A DNA stretch of 64,000 nucleotides from Casuarina equisetifolia (lineage: Eukaryota > Streptophyta > Magnoliopsida > Fagales > Casuarinaceae): positions 12,894,785-12,958,784 of the forward strand of contig CM052354.1 in assembly GCA_028551475.1 (NCBI GenBank), in the 5' to 3' direction. Below, piece by piece: positions 14,601-27,679 of the stretch. Below the pieces are notes generated by a model, which saw nothing but the letters and a program-made list of their open reading frames with translations, made no database searches and had not been told where the DNA came from. Position numbers and translations under genes: made by a program. Numbering within the stretch: the stretch's first letter is position 1; each line of letters starts with the position of its first letter.

Positions 14601-17147
14601 AGGTTCCCATTAGACGGCATGTGAGAATGGGAGTCCTAGAGAGTAAAATACTTGATGAGATTGGTCGCCCCCTTGAAACCGATGCAAACCCATTAAGAAT
14701 AAGTTGTCGAATGGGACATTGTCGAGGAAAACTTTAGTCATGGAAAGCATAAACTTAGTGTATTGTTTCAAGCAGCCTCAAAGGTTGTTGTCTTTAATTA
14801 GGTAATCTAATGACCAAACTCCTAGTTGCATTCGATACTGTTCGTTAATAATGTTTTCAAGGAATCCTTTGCAACTTGGAAATGATTTGTTCCCTGCGTT
14901 ATCGGGATCCTCCTTGGCAGTATCTTTACTCTTTTGGATATATATATGTCTTTATGTCTTTAGTTGGGCTAATAATTAAGTCCAAATGGATTAAAATTAA
15001 TCAGAAAGAATCATGATTAAGATCAACAGGTTGCGAGCACTCGCCATGATAATGGGATTGATTAATTTGAAAAAGAGCCCGAAAAGTTGATGTTGAGATG
15101 AGTAGCGCCACTGAAGTTGAAAGTGTTGATAGCCTTATTTCAAGGGAAAATGGCCTAGAAAGATTGACATCCACCAAGAAAGTTGTTGTGGGTTGAGAGG
15201 AACGTAGGAGAATAAAGCAAAGAAAAGCACGTCCCATTAAGTAACAAACAAAACTTAATGGTTCAAAAAAGCCTGGTGAAGAAACTCAGAAAGAAGGAAT
15301 TTCTTTGTCATAACAGTACTTGCTTTTAGGTCAGAACCCATCTAGGATGCCTTTTCTTTCCTCTATTTTTTTTACCTGTAGCACTACCTATCCATCTGAA
15401 CCAATATTACTTTGATTCAAAGACAAATAATGAACAGCATATCTTTAGCTTGGGCTGTCACTTTGAGGTGGGAATTACTTGTTCCTGCTTTTCTTTCCAA
15501 TTTAAAGAAGAAGCACCCAGAAGAACAGTTCTGATAACTCCCGAAAGGTATCACATCCTTTCAGAATCTGACAGCCCCAGATGGTGATCATTTATATTCT
15601 CTATTTATTTTCAATTCCAGACTTTGTATTTATGATTCTTTGAAAAAGGCAAAATTGCAGAGCACCACTCCTTGAAAAAAAACAATGTTTAGTGGTGAAA
15701 AGAAACTTTGACAGATATCAGGAACATGATATCACTTGAAAACCACATATTCCAAATCCAGATTTCTTTCACGCTTGAGAATATAAGAAATCAATACAAA
15801 ATGGTCGATTACTTATGCAGCCGGCTTTGAAGTCTCCATCTGCTACTGACCCACTTTCGTAGCCCAAATAGGCTGCCAACCGGTTCTTCTTTTTCCCTGA
15901 TTTGTTTTCCTTACAGATGGTGGTGGTGCCCGTGTGTGTGCAACCTAAAAGTCAAATTTTCAAAAGTCAAAACAATGTCGGTCCTTTTAGCTTTCATGGT
16001 CCAATGGAGCTCTTTGCACCAGAAAATAAAAAAGAAAGAGAAAGGAGAACCTGTTCTGGACCATCATGTTTGTCCCATCACACTATATAAAATTGCTCAG
16101 TCGGTTCGGTGGTATAATCCATGGTTTTCAGACTGGTGTGGAACAGGTAGGATTCTACTGCAAATTCCTATTGCCATCCGACTCCAAATCCAGAAGATTT
16201 CCAAAAGCTGGATTCACTTTAATTGACAAGCATTAAACAGTATATGTGTAAGAATATGATCCTCTTAATACCCAACTAATCAACATCTGACAAACAAAAA
16301 AGAAGTGGGGAAAACTGCAGGTTTTGAAACTCTAGAAGCTTGATTGGTAAAAGAGAAAATGGCTAAGAAAAGTTGGCCCAAAGTCCATAACTGGGCTTGC
16401 CCAGCTAAGGAAGAAGGGTCGACATTTTCTGGGCTTAGAATTCTCTTTCGAACCCCACTTTCTGAAATTACAAAAAGTAACTGTAATTTTTTCTGTAAAT
16501 TTACAACAGAAAAGTATTGCATTTCTTAATTTTTATTTTATTCCCACTTGTGTTGCATGTTAGGTTTCACGTGAAATGGCACTGAGATATCATTTTCATT
16601 CAAAATCTCAAGGGAGTTTAATTAATTGTTTTAGTTGTCTCCAAATCTCTTTCGAATTGAACTTCCACCAGTGTTGGACATCTCATTTCGATCCATTACA
16701 GCCTGCAATTTGCAATTCTTAATTCTTCCAAGTTGGAACAACAGCAGGCTCATCGTGCATATGTCACATAATATGACCAGTTCTCAAATGATATCCTTTT
16801 AGGTGGTCCAAACCAACAAGCATGATGCGAAAGGACTCTGCTTTTTCACCAATGACTGCTAATGGGGTATTGGAAAAGGTAACTAAAGGAGAAAAAGATA
16901 ACCAGTGCCAAAAAATGGAACCTGTACCAAAGAAAGCCCATAACTGGTGAGAGTTTGGAGCTAAGAAATCCAATTAGAATTAACCAAAACCTGATGATGA
17001 AGAGATTTGCTTATGAGGGAATGGAGGATGAAAATGAGGAAATTACAAGTCACTATATTACATCATAGTACATTATTTCATTGACACATTTGATCCTCTA
17101 GGTAAAAGCTAACCTAAGTCTGACCCAAATTGAAAATTTACTTCCCA

Positions 17148-20100
17148 TCATAAATCTTCTATCTGTTCAAGGGAAGAGAAATGATCATCAACCCTGTTGA
17201 GAGTCTCTTGATCAATTTCTAGGGTGCTAATCAATCTTGTTGAAGAAGATTGCGACTCTTTGATGGGTTCCAAATCATTTACAGGAATCTGATCCGATGG
17301 TTCAGCATCTTTAATTTCTGTTTGATTTGATGTTGTGTCCTGATTAAAGAGCTGTGATTTTATGTCCAAGCAAGATTTCAGATCCTCTGCATTCCGGGCT
17401 TTGTTCAGCTTATCAATAAGATCACTTACAGCCGCAGCCCGCTCAGTCTTCCAATTTTTGGCCTTTTTTGTTCCTTCATTTGGTTCATCTTTGTCACTTT
17501 GATCGTTAACAGCATCATCCACCTCAGGATTCTGAAGCTTCTTTAGTCCCTGATCAACAATATGCTGTATCCTCTTCCTGAAGTTATCCGTTCTTATTGA
17601 GTTTGATCGTAGCTGCAATTTCAGGGCTGAGACCATCCCAGGGTTGCTCTCATCAGAAGTAGGGTTAGGGTTTGATGCATGGGACTCATTCTCAACGGAA
17701 TCTTCACTAATAGATTTCACTGGAAATACTTCTTCTAGTAAACTAATGTTCTGCATGTATCGGTCAAAAGCTTCATTCTCCACTTCAATGCTTCTCTCCT
17801 TGTACTCCTTTAACTTGGAAAATCTCCATTCATTAATCGCAGCAGCATCCTGAGATAACTTCCTATATCAGCACAAGTAATTCTAACGGCCATAACAAGA
17901 CATACATGAACTTGTACAGATTTGTCCCAAACCTTTTTAGTCAATGGCTTTCTCGAACGGAGAGGAATCTGCACATTGTTGAATTGGGCAAAATTGTTTG
18001 AAAGTTGCCGAAGAGATGCAACTCTTAGTGAAGATCTGAAATAAATCCCAAAAACAAAACAAATTGTTTACAGCAAAACACTTGAAAAACTAGTGAAAAA
18101 ACTGAAGAGATTTGTCACAAGAAGCATGTCAAAGAAATTGCTCAAAAAGGGGTATAAAACATATGCTGGAACCTAAATTCTTAACCTAATTACAAGCCAT
18201 AGGAAGATTTGAAGCACCAAAAGGGGCTTTAATTGGTAACCTCTTTCCAATTCTTGTTCAGGAGTAAGCACTTCAAACTTAGCGAAAATTCAAACAAACT
18301 AGGGCATTTTGAAACTGAGCAAGCCAAACATGGAAGAGCTCACTGAAATTCTTTACGGAAAAAAATATATATATATGCTGTTCTCAAAGCACTGGAAACA
18401 TACCCCGAGGGAGATGCCTCAGACCCATGCTGGTCAAACATAGGAGTGCTTGAGCTGGGCCCTGACTTGTCTGGAACAGTTGCAGTAGCTTTCAAAACTG
18501 CAAGTAATATAAGAGGGAAGAAGGTCATGCTCATGATAAATGACAGGAGTTGAAACAAGCAAAAAGGCATAAATCTCTTATCAACCTCATAAATAAGTTA
18601 TTGGAGTTTAACTTGATTAGCAGCACTCCTTTACAGTAAATATACCCCATTTAACTAAGAAAATTGCAAATTAAACCCTACATGCAGCTTCTGATATTCC
18701 CCGCCTTCCTAGGATTTATTAAATATTTTTGGATCAGGAAAACCGAAAATATCTAGAGTACTAATTCACAGTGTCCAATGATATTGCTCCATAATCTTCT
18801 CAGTTTATTGCAATAATTTGAAAAGATTAGTATTGTCAGAGCATCAAATTAGAAGTTCCCAATTTATCATACCTATGAAAGATATAATACGCATAAATTA
18901 CAAAGCATCCTTTCACTAGAAACACTGTTTATTCATTATACTTTGATAGTCTACAGAAAACCCTAATTTCTTGTTTCAACAAGCACTATCCTTAAGACTA
19001 CAACATCAGGGTGGGAAAAGAAAAGAAACAAATTCCAGAAAAGAAATACAGTAAACTTGTCACTAGGAAACCCTCAGCTTGTGAATACACCAAAATCACA
19101 AGCTGACCATCTAAAGTCATAATCAAGATTTTGAACTACTATGATTTACTGTTTTGTGACAATGCCAAAATTCTGAAATACAACCTACTCAAATCTCCTT
19201 GTCCCAAAAATTTAATTTGGCACAGGAAAAAAGAAACAGAAAAACTCTCCAAACACAGTGGAATCTTAAGTTGTGAGGGTCAAAAGTTAGCAAAATGAGG
19301 AGCCTGTAAAGGCACGATTTGATACAAAATACCAGGGTCACCTTAGCCTAAAACATAAGTCAGGAAGTTTAGACCCAACAATTCTAACAACTTACTCTTA
19401 TAGCCACTACCCAAATGTGGGTCTCAGATGTGAACACCCTATTTAACGATCTCCATCATATTTGAATGCATCATACAAAACCAAGCTAGATGGTGAGCAT
19501 ATGTCTCAAATAGAAATCTCTTTACAATCTAAGTGTCACATGTCACCACGAAGTTCAATGTTTACCGTTAGATGCCTTATATTCAACCAGTGGAACTGAA
19601 ATGTAAGTTATCCTGTACCACTCTATAAACCGTCAAGATGATTGAACACTTGCTTCAACTCACCACCTTAAGAACCTTCACTCAACCACAGGTTTCACCA
19701 CCTTACGAGCACACCAGCAATATAGAATTGCATAAAAGAGTTAACACCTCAAATCCGTCTTCAATAACACTAATTGATATGTTGCATTTAAATTCAAAGA
19801 AGGCTTCATACAAAAATATGAATGCTACTTTAACTGAAAAAGCTTAAACCAATGAGCTCCAATATAACTAGAACATATTAAACTCGTGCATTTCACTAGT
19901 ACCTATTATGAGATTCAACCACTTAAACAAGCGCACTACCAACACATGATTATTTCAATAGTCCAGAGCAAGAGATTTCAGGCTCTACTTGACAACTTCT
20001 TATAGCCCATTTTATGCAGCAAAAACCATCATCGTTATACTCACTGACATATAGCCTCCCTAAATTGTATACATGACATAATTATCCAAGTGTTTAAAAT

Positions 20101-22021
20101 ATCTTCTTATTAATTAGAAAGATGTATTCTTAATTATTCTAAGTCAAAATAAGAAGGCTAATTCAAAACCATAACGTAAGTTTCAACACCCCAACAATTA
20201 ACGTTATAAAGGACCTAAGTGATAATTCCCAATCAAAGAAATAGAGATAACAGGCATATAACAAGATTACAAAGTTTCCTTTGTATACCAATTTCATGCA
20301 TGAACATAATGATTAATTGACATGACCCTAAACATAGCAGAATTCTGTTAGGACAACGCAACCCCTGTTGTCACTAGTCATGCTGAATTGGAACCTAAGC
20401 TTGAACTCTACCTTTCGCTGGATTTAGTATTGGTGGCACCTTTGACACCAAAATTAACTATGTAGCAGCAACCAATCTTGAAGTTACCGTTTTCACCTTC
20501 TTTTCATTCCATTAGTATTTAACTTACCTCTACATTAAAGCCTTCCTAAATCAGATAACAACTCGAGTTACAAAACCTCACATCCTAAGTCGCACAAAAA
20601 TGTAGGAATCACCAACCTGACCAATATACACATTACAGTATTTCAATAATGAAAATTATTCAATTAGTAGCAAAGAATTAAGAAGCACATGCTCAAACTT
20701 TTTTTTTTTTTTTTGAGTTACTTATTCATAACCTGCACCACCCAAATAGAAAGTAACATAGGAATATGTTTCTTTTTGTACACTGAAGTGGTAGAGAGAA
20801 AAGTCTAATCATATTACCAAAGGAGCATATCGGATTCAGAATAGTTATTATAATATATCAATAGGAAGCATGATGATATGAACTCAGTTTAACAGCAGAT
20901 GTTGGATAAAATATATCATTCTTCATATATATGTGTACACTTTCAAGTTCACATACCGTGAATGGGACAAGGATTTTGATCTCTTGAACAGCAACTCTTG
21001 CATGACTTGAATGGACACCTGCACCGCTATTTGCCTTAGGAAAAGGTAAAGTTGCAAGGGATGAAATATAAAGAATGAATGCTAAAGGACCATTTTCAAA
21101 AGGCTTCCATCAAAAATTAAGAAATATCCTTCCTGAACACCCAATTTACAAGTTTCAATTTAAAAGGGTACTCCCAGACACACAAAGGAAGATGGCCACT
21201 TGGGTGGCAATATACTGCTTTCTATGTTTCTCTTTCGTTCAAAAGAGGTAGGAGCCACCATTGCTGAATTAGATAAGAAGTAAAATCTTCCAAATCTTCA
21301 TCAAAGAAAGAGGGAAGTCGAAGAGACCCGTTGAGGTTCTTTTAGCTAAACTCTATGTTCTTGGTTGCTTAAGGACTCATGACCAAAATTCAGAGTAACA
21401 CACTTTTCCATCTTAATCTGCGCTTCACGTCCCAAAGAAGGACCTTCCTCTCAGAGTAATCTTCGATTTTAGAACTTATTATCCAAAACGGCAACCTGCT
21501 TTCCCGCTTTTTGAATTTAACCTCTTCCATCCCAAATTTGTTATTCTAATTTAAAAAAGAATAGCTTGAAGAAAATAAAAAAGATGTTTCCAGAAATTAA
21601 ATCTACCCAATACCCAGAAAATTACCATATACACAGAATGGACACTTGTAGCAGCCAATATTGGGGGAAACCGAAAAAATAAAAAGGTGCCGCTTTTCTT
21701 CCTGCGTCTTGAACTAATTATCTTGCTATATGAACTTAAACAAAGAAAAACAAGAATAACTAGAAGCAAGGGAAGTTAAACGTTCCAAAATTAACTAAAC
21801 CTACCAACACCTAACAAACAGGAATACACGCGCAAACTCCGACAAAATTCTAGGGTTTTGCAGACCACAACTTGGGAAAACAAACACGGCCAATACCTGG
21901 ATCGAGCAACATTGCCGCATATCTGACACTTAGGCTTGTTAAGTCCGCGAAGGGTCTTCGGCGGCGTATCCGTACGGTGTGCCGAGTTGTTATTAGGTAC
22001 AGCCGGCGAGGAGGCCGCCAT
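17148..22021 (-). CDS. SHI-like zinc-finger protein, conserved plant protein of unknown role
   Basis: Five coding exons on the minus strand: 21897-22021, 20957-21018, 18404-18497, 17933-18035 and 17148-17849. All introns are GT-AG and the phases join to 361 codons plus stop. Residues 32-62 read C-x2-C-x7-C-x4-C-x2-CC-x6-C-x2-H (KCQICGN, then SRCPFKSCKSCC, then NPCPIH). This is the same spacing as the RING-like zinc finger of the SHI/STYLISH/LRP1 transcriptional activators. The SHI-family IGGH domain is not seen. The rest is hydrophilic: a lysine/arginine-rich stretch (RSRKPLTKK) just before exon 5, a possibly helical segment (INEWRFSKLKEYKERS), then a long acidic, Ser/Asn-rich tail ending SSLEQIEDL. 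A nuclear, zinc-binding protein is a reasonable inference, but the actual function is unknown to me. The start is the first ATG of the open exon that carries the finger. Intron 2 is large (about 2.46 kb). Confidence 0.85.
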
Positions 22022-23550
22022 CTACTCCGGCGTTCAAGCTTTTCCCGCCGACTTCGGCTTCAGAGGAGCCGGGGCGAAAGAAAAATTTAAATTAGAACTC
22101 AATTTGTTGGTTTTGGCGCTCCCCAAGGGCTCGTTTTGGGTTCAGGCACCGATGGGAAATAAGGGATCGGCAGCACAGCGTTGCATCGCTGCCGTCAAGT
22201 TCTTATATGCGGGCTAGGGCTTTTTCTGGGCCGGGTCCGACTGTGTTTTTCTCTCTTTCTTTTTTCTTTTTTTTTTTGTCTTCATAAAAATACAAGTTCT
22301 ATAATTGGAAAATAGTTTAGCATTTTTTTAGTAAATATTGAAGTACTAAGATCTGTGTTCTAATAAAATATTTAACATATTTAATTTTAAAATAAATGAT
22401 ATTTTGAGAATCAATAACATAATTTAATTCTTTTGTATATAAGTAAAAAGATAATGAGTTTAGAATTTGAAATTTTAAGATCAGAAGTCAATAATTTTAT
22501 CATTTAGTTATCAGCTCAAATTTAAATTAATATTATGCTATTTTAACACGTGCAAATACAAAGATTAAAATTTATACTCACAACATTTTATTATTGTGAC
22601 AAAACCAAAATCCTACACTTGCATGTGAAATTTATGGAAATTTGTTTCAAAGATATTTAGGAAAGAAGATGAGATTTTTACATGAGCTAAAATCTCACTA
22701 TTTCAAATTCAATATGTGATGCCTCTTGCATAAGTGGCTTAGAAAAGTTAGGAGAAAAACTGTCTTTTATAGTATAAAAGCATTGGATTTTAAGTAGTTA
22801 TCTTTCACCTATTATTTTATTGCACTAAGTGTGATACTTGATTATATGAAAATAAATGTAATAAATGTTGTCTTTTCGATATGATAAAAAATATAATAAA
22901 ACCTTGATCACTATGTTGTAAATATACTCAAAGTCCAACTAAAAAATTTATTCATGAATTGTATAAATATTTTTAATATTTAAATATTACACAAAAATCA
23001 TAGCTTTATGTGAAACTTTCATGCTGCCTTCATGTTCTAGACAAAATGATTGCTAGATATAGAATTATGTGGGAAAATGATGCCGCTTTCTCGTTGTTTG
23101 TAGGGGGAATGTCTCAAAAGTGAAGAACCCAACAGTGAGGAGAAAAGGTAGATTTTTGCCTCCCTCGTTTTGGGCTTCACCAATGCGAGGGTCTTAGATA
23201 ACCCATATATTTTCAGCTGATTTGTGCAGTTTCCTCCCTGCTCCAACGTTGATATCTTTAAGTTCCAAAGGGCTCCTAAATATCTTCCCGAATATATTCA
23301 AGTTTGGAGCATGTTCTTGGGTACTTCGGACTCCTACAAGAAAAATTAGAACCAAATTCAACTCTTCATTCTTGAGTTGCCATAGGTTTACATATCTTAT
23401 ATGAGTATTCACCAATTTGTACCTTTTCTTTTTTGTTCTTAGACACTACTTTTCTTCTTAAGTGTTTTTTTAAAAAAAAAAAAAAACAAAGGATAAATTA
23501 AGTACCCATAAGTGTCATCTAAGTGGTGTCATCAATTATGATTCATACTA

Positions 23551-23850
23551 GTAATCATGTCCATGTTTAGATTTCACTCATGTAATTATATCATATGACT
23601 ACTTATAATTCTTTTATAAGATTCTTACGATTAATCGTTTCAATGTTTGAATTAGGCATTTGTTAGTATAACTCATGACTAGGTCAAATTGTTGAATTAC
23701 TCACAGTCAACTACTAATCATTTCAATGTTTGAATTAGACATTTCCTAGTACTATTCATGATTAGGTCAAATTGTTGAATTACTAAGATCAATACTACCA
23801 ATCATTTTAATATTTGAATTGGACTTATGTATTAGACTAGATAATTAGGT
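23551..23850. repeat. degenerate 83-bp tandem repeat, about 3-4 copies
   Basis: Units start near 23634, 23717 and 23801 with ATC(G/A)TTTCAATGTTTGAATT and share TAGGTCAAATTGTTGAATTA further in, giving a period of 83-84 bp. A more decayed copy seems to begin near 23551 (ATCATGTCCATGTTTAGAT). No coding potential. Confidence 0.7.
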
Positions 23851-24419
23851 TAATTATTTGTTATTAATTTAAAAAGGTTAATTACCAATGGATTAGTATT
23901 TGCTCCGAATATTGTATAAGAGAAATTATTTTAGCATTAACAACATGACTTCTATTATTTTAATGAAAAATCATTTTCATAAAAAAATTTCAACATTCTT
24001 TAGTATTTAACTCGCTTGAAAAAACTATTCACTTATAAGATATTTTAATCAATCTTATCTCCAATTAGTTCACTTTTTTGTTTAACAACATAAGTTTCAT
24101 ATAACATTCTTGTATTTGAAACCTTTATTCTTAATACACACCAGAACGGAGCATACTTTTGACACCACTCTCATAGTGTTTAAAGACATGAAAAATATAT
24201 AAAGTCTAATATCCATGCCTAGAAGATAAGAAATTTTCAAAACATTTCAGTTGAGAATGTTTCCAACCAAAAAAAAAAAAAAAGGACCTAAAAAGATAGA
24301 GTAAGAATCACATAACATTTGAAAATTGGTCATCTAATTCTCTTTTAATCCCCCCAATTACAAGGAAAAAAACCCAAATATATATATATACACACATATA
24401 TAGTAGGATCTAAAGTTTG

Positions 24420-25580
24420 GAATTTAAACTTCTTAAGTCCCACATAGAAAAAATAGAAATTTAAAATATAGATATCTAGACCCATATTGCAATAAAAAGG
24501 TGTGTTGTAGTATAGATATTTAATTTCAAATTGTTAAAGAGTTCATTAAAAATTTAAGTTTAATATTTTTTTCTCTTTGTCTACTTATAAAGATTCTTGT
24601 GAAAATTGTTACTTTATACTTGAGGAGAGGGCATATTAAGTCCCACGTAAAAAAAAATATAACTTAAAAAGAGACGTATTTTTTTATTTAATGTCTTAGC
24701 ATTTTAAGTCGATATGAATATTTCTTTATAAAATCTAGAAAACTTTAATTGGCATTCATTAATTAAGTAAAATATATTAATCAATAATGACAATTAGAAG
24801 AACCTAGAAGGGTAATCTTCCAAAAAATTTAACTTTTGCCGTACCTGTTCTAGAAAAATTCATTGAAGTATCAACTTGATGTCACCATGTAATGGTCTAT
24901 CTCATCCTTGTACTGAGCTCTTCCCTCTCACAATCTAAACGGGGTTCAATTCCTAGCAACTCTTGTGGTTATTTAAAAAGTCCTTTCGCAAGGATCGGAA
25001 AATCTTGTTTTACAAAAAGATTCTTATGTCACTGTCATTTCCCCCTAAAATCAAAGTCTCTCTCGAAAGTGACAAGTCTCTACAAATAATCTTATGTTAT
25101 GGCAAAAAGGCATGTTATAGTATAGATATTAAGTTTTACATGGCTAAAGAATTTATTAGAAACTTGGATTCAATTTTCTTCCCTATTGTCGGTAGACAAA
25201 GATTCAAATGGAAAATGTTGTTATGTACTGAGATGAAAGATTGTATTAGGTCTCACATAAGAAAAATAAAAGTTAAAATATAACTTAAAAAAATAAAATT
25301 TTCTACTTAATGCTTTATGGTATAAAATGAATAAAAAACATTTTGTATAAAATTCAAAACTTTTTAATTAACACCCATTAATTAATTAAAATATTTTGAT
25401 CAATAATGATAGTTAGAAGAACCTAGAAGAATAATCTTCCTAAAAATTTAACTCTTGCCATACCTATTATAAAAGAATTCATTAAAGTATCAACTTTATG
25501 TCACCATGTAATGGTCTCTCATGGATCGGACAATCTTCTTTGAAAGAAAGATTCTTTCATCACTATCAATATGAAACTCG
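24420..25580. repeat. diverged segmental tandem duplication, offset about 610-620 bp
   Basis: About 24494-24905 is repeated at about 25104-25515. Anchors are AAAAAGG...TATAGATATT (offset about 610) and GTCACCATGTAATGGTCT (24881 versus 25500, offset 619). The left copy carries about 90 extra bases (about 24905-24994) with a tRNA-like box B (GGGGTTCAATTCC) that the right copy lacks, so either a short insertion or a later deletion distinguishes the copies. Substitutions and small indels are frequent, so the duplication is old. Probably transposon-derived, family unknown. Confidence 0.65.
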
Positions 25581-27092
25581 TGTAGATGTTAAGAAATGAT
25601 CCATCTTTTATGCATTCTTTCATTCTTTTTTTCTTTTCAAACTCGAATTTTAGTTATTATAGGTCATACCATTGGTTGCCCAAAGAAAAATTAAACATCT
25701 AAATACATAAGGGTAGTGCAATTATAAATAGTAAAAGTAAAAAATGCCCAAAATTAACCCTTCATCAGCCAATATCTCTTTCAATTCTACATCTAAACTC
25801 CCTCCAAAATCTAGAGTTGTTTTTTAGCATATAAAAAACCATCTTTTAGATCGAAGTTATTTACTTTAGTAAGGTTTTTTTTTTTTCTCTCTTTCCTTGT
25901 ACAATTTAGGGACTTGTCGGTACCAATAAAAAATAGAAGAAGACATAGTGGGGTATTTGCCTTCTCGATAACATTGATTACCCTCTCCCACCAAACTCAA
26001 TTTCCACCATTTCTTTTACGTGTGAAAATGGGAGCTACACGACATATGGACATCACATCATACCCATACTACTTGAATTTTAATTATTGTAGTTCACACT
26101 ATGAGTCCTGTCCACGTTTGGAATTTACACTTACTTGATGCCCAACAAGACGAGGAACATGTTAAAATAAATAGTGCAAAGTGGTTCTCTCACGTTGTTA
26201 AAAAATATTTTAAAATTCTAATTTAGATATGGGAATATATATATTTTATTCTTTAAGATTTTAAGATGTATGTAAATTTATACCCTTGTGACTTAGTCGT
26301 GGAACAATTATTAAGAAGTTCATTTCTTTGTAATAACCAACTTATAAGAAGGATATACATTTAAATTTTAAGAAAGTTCATCAAATAAAACTTAAATTGA
26401 TACTTCAGAGTATAAGATCTCATTCTAAAATCTTAAAATATTACGCAAGAAAATCTCAAATTATAAGGCCAATGATTCATCTTCTTATTTTTGTTATGAG
26501 ATAATACCCACATTTAAGATTTTCCTCACATGCATACATAAACATTGCACATAGAAAGAAGTGTGACTGTGAGACATAAGAAATCTTAAAACCTTAAAGC
26601 ATTAAATAAAAAAATATCAACACTTACAAGACTAAGAACTTATTCTCTTGCTTCCAATATAGGTCAATACTCACATTTAACAAATACATTTTTAATATTT
26701 GTTGTAGCTTATTTTGAATGTAAGTTTAAATATATCTTTTTGTATCAAGATATTGTGTTTTAAACCTAAACTATGATATATGTTTTTTTTTCCTATTTTA
26801 AACTAACTTGAAAAAAGATGATTGCATATAGGATGAAAATCCCAAATAAAATGATAAAATTCATGTGGTAAGTTCTTCTTCTTTTTTTTTTTTAAAAAAA
26901 AGAATCTTCTAATAATAGTGTTAACTTTTGAATTAAACCTTTTAACATAGTATTAGAATTAAGATAAAATCCACTACATCTTGTATAACCTTAAACTCAA
27001 TAACGATATATGGAAGAGTATGTAAAACAAAAGTTTTACATCAAAAAATAATATTATTTTTTAGTTATGTCTAAAAGACAAAATTTTCATAT

Positions 27093-27097
27093 CTAAA
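27093..27097. repeat. 5-bp target-site duplication, left copy (CTAAA)
   Basis: CTAAA directly precedes the left LTR and is repeated at 29944-29948 directly after the right LTR. This fixes both ends of the retrotransposon. Confidence 0.9.
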
Positions 27098-27335
27098 TAT
27101 TGGGTTGCTTGCTATTTGAGGGCCCATGATGTAGCATTTGTTTATGAGCAATTTACTTTTATGTCCTTATTTTATATTGTATATAAGTGAAACTTTGTAA
27201 CTATTATTCTTTGAGTAAAAAAATGAAAATAGCTAAGCCCTAGTGGCTCCACAGATCTGCCTTTGCTCCGTTTTCTTCCTTACTGCAGTCAGTGAGGAAG
27301 TTCATCCTACAAGATCTTTGTTCTTTGTTTTAACA
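27098..27335 (+). repeat. left LTR of copia element, 238 bp
   Basis: Begins TATTGGGTTGCTTG and ends TTTGTTTTAACA. It is the same length as the right LTR (29706-29943), with four substitutions by eye (about 1.7 percent). The LTR contains a TATA-like TATATAAG stretch. The outermost bases are TA...CA rather than the usual TG...CA; the flanking CTAAA duplication supports this placement. Confidence 0.92.
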
Positions 27336-27338
27336 ATA

Positions 27339-27351
27339 TGGTACCGGAGCC
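27339..27351 (+). other. retrotransposon primer-binding site for initiator tRNA-Met
   Basis: TGGTACCGGAGCC lies three bases inside the left LTR. It complements the 3' end of initiator tRNA-Met. Against the tRNA gene at 54203-54274 of this window (3' end GGCTCCGATA plus CCA) only one of 13 positions mismatches. Confidence 0.85.
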
Positions 27352-27679
27352 TTAAGGTTCTTCACCCGACACGCACTAGAGGTACTGTGTCGAGATCTTT
27401 GCTTCCGCTCATCTTCTCTGTTTCTCTTCTTGCTTGTAGTTAAGGGTATTTCTGGTAGTTGATATTTTCACCAAATATTATTCCTCGTTTTACCCCTAGT
27501 TTAAATACCTAATTCATTTTGACCGTTGGATGTTAAGAAAACCAAGGTCAATTTCGTCTCACCAAGACCCTAAAAGCCCTCAGACTAAAAGACTTACCAA
27601 ACTACCCCCTAGTTTTTCCAGAAATTCCAATCCACACAACCCATATCCTTCCTTCGACCAAAACCCCATTCCTTCTACC

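Larger units (their letters stand above)
1..17147. other. 17-kb gene-poor intergenic region
   Basis: No reading frame here resembles a known protein; the longest (about 137 codons, 13222-13635 minus) has no recognisable domain and no convincing splice partners. The stretch is AT-rich with scattered pyrimidine tracts (around 2050-2100, 3300-3360, 8659-8692, 10643-10680) and two perfect 11-bp-stem hairpins (1503-1533 and 5769-5798). Two SINE-like relics are listed separately. I looked for common conserved plant microRNAs by eye and saw none, but a reading by eye cannot exclude microRNA or long noncoding RNA genes. Confidence 0.6.
22022..27092. other. AT-rich repeat-bearing intergenic region
   Basis: No gene is recognisable. 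The first 200 bases, upstream of the zinc-finger gene, are comparatively GC-rich and probably hold its promoter and 5' leader. Beyond about 22.25 kb the DNA becomes very AT-rich and contains the tandem and segmental repeats listed separately, then simple AT sequence up to the copia element. Confidence 0.6.

Noticed and set aside
24436-24446. GTCCCACATAG, similar to the plant snRNA upstream element (RTCCCACATCG)
   Set aside because: No snRNA sequence follows and similar blocks recur within the local repeat, so it is probably part of that repeat.
27101-27335. LTR starting at TG (TGGGTTGC)
   Set aside because: The flanking bases then do not match each other, whereas starting at TATTGGG gives a perfect CTAAA duplication and abuts the purine tract.
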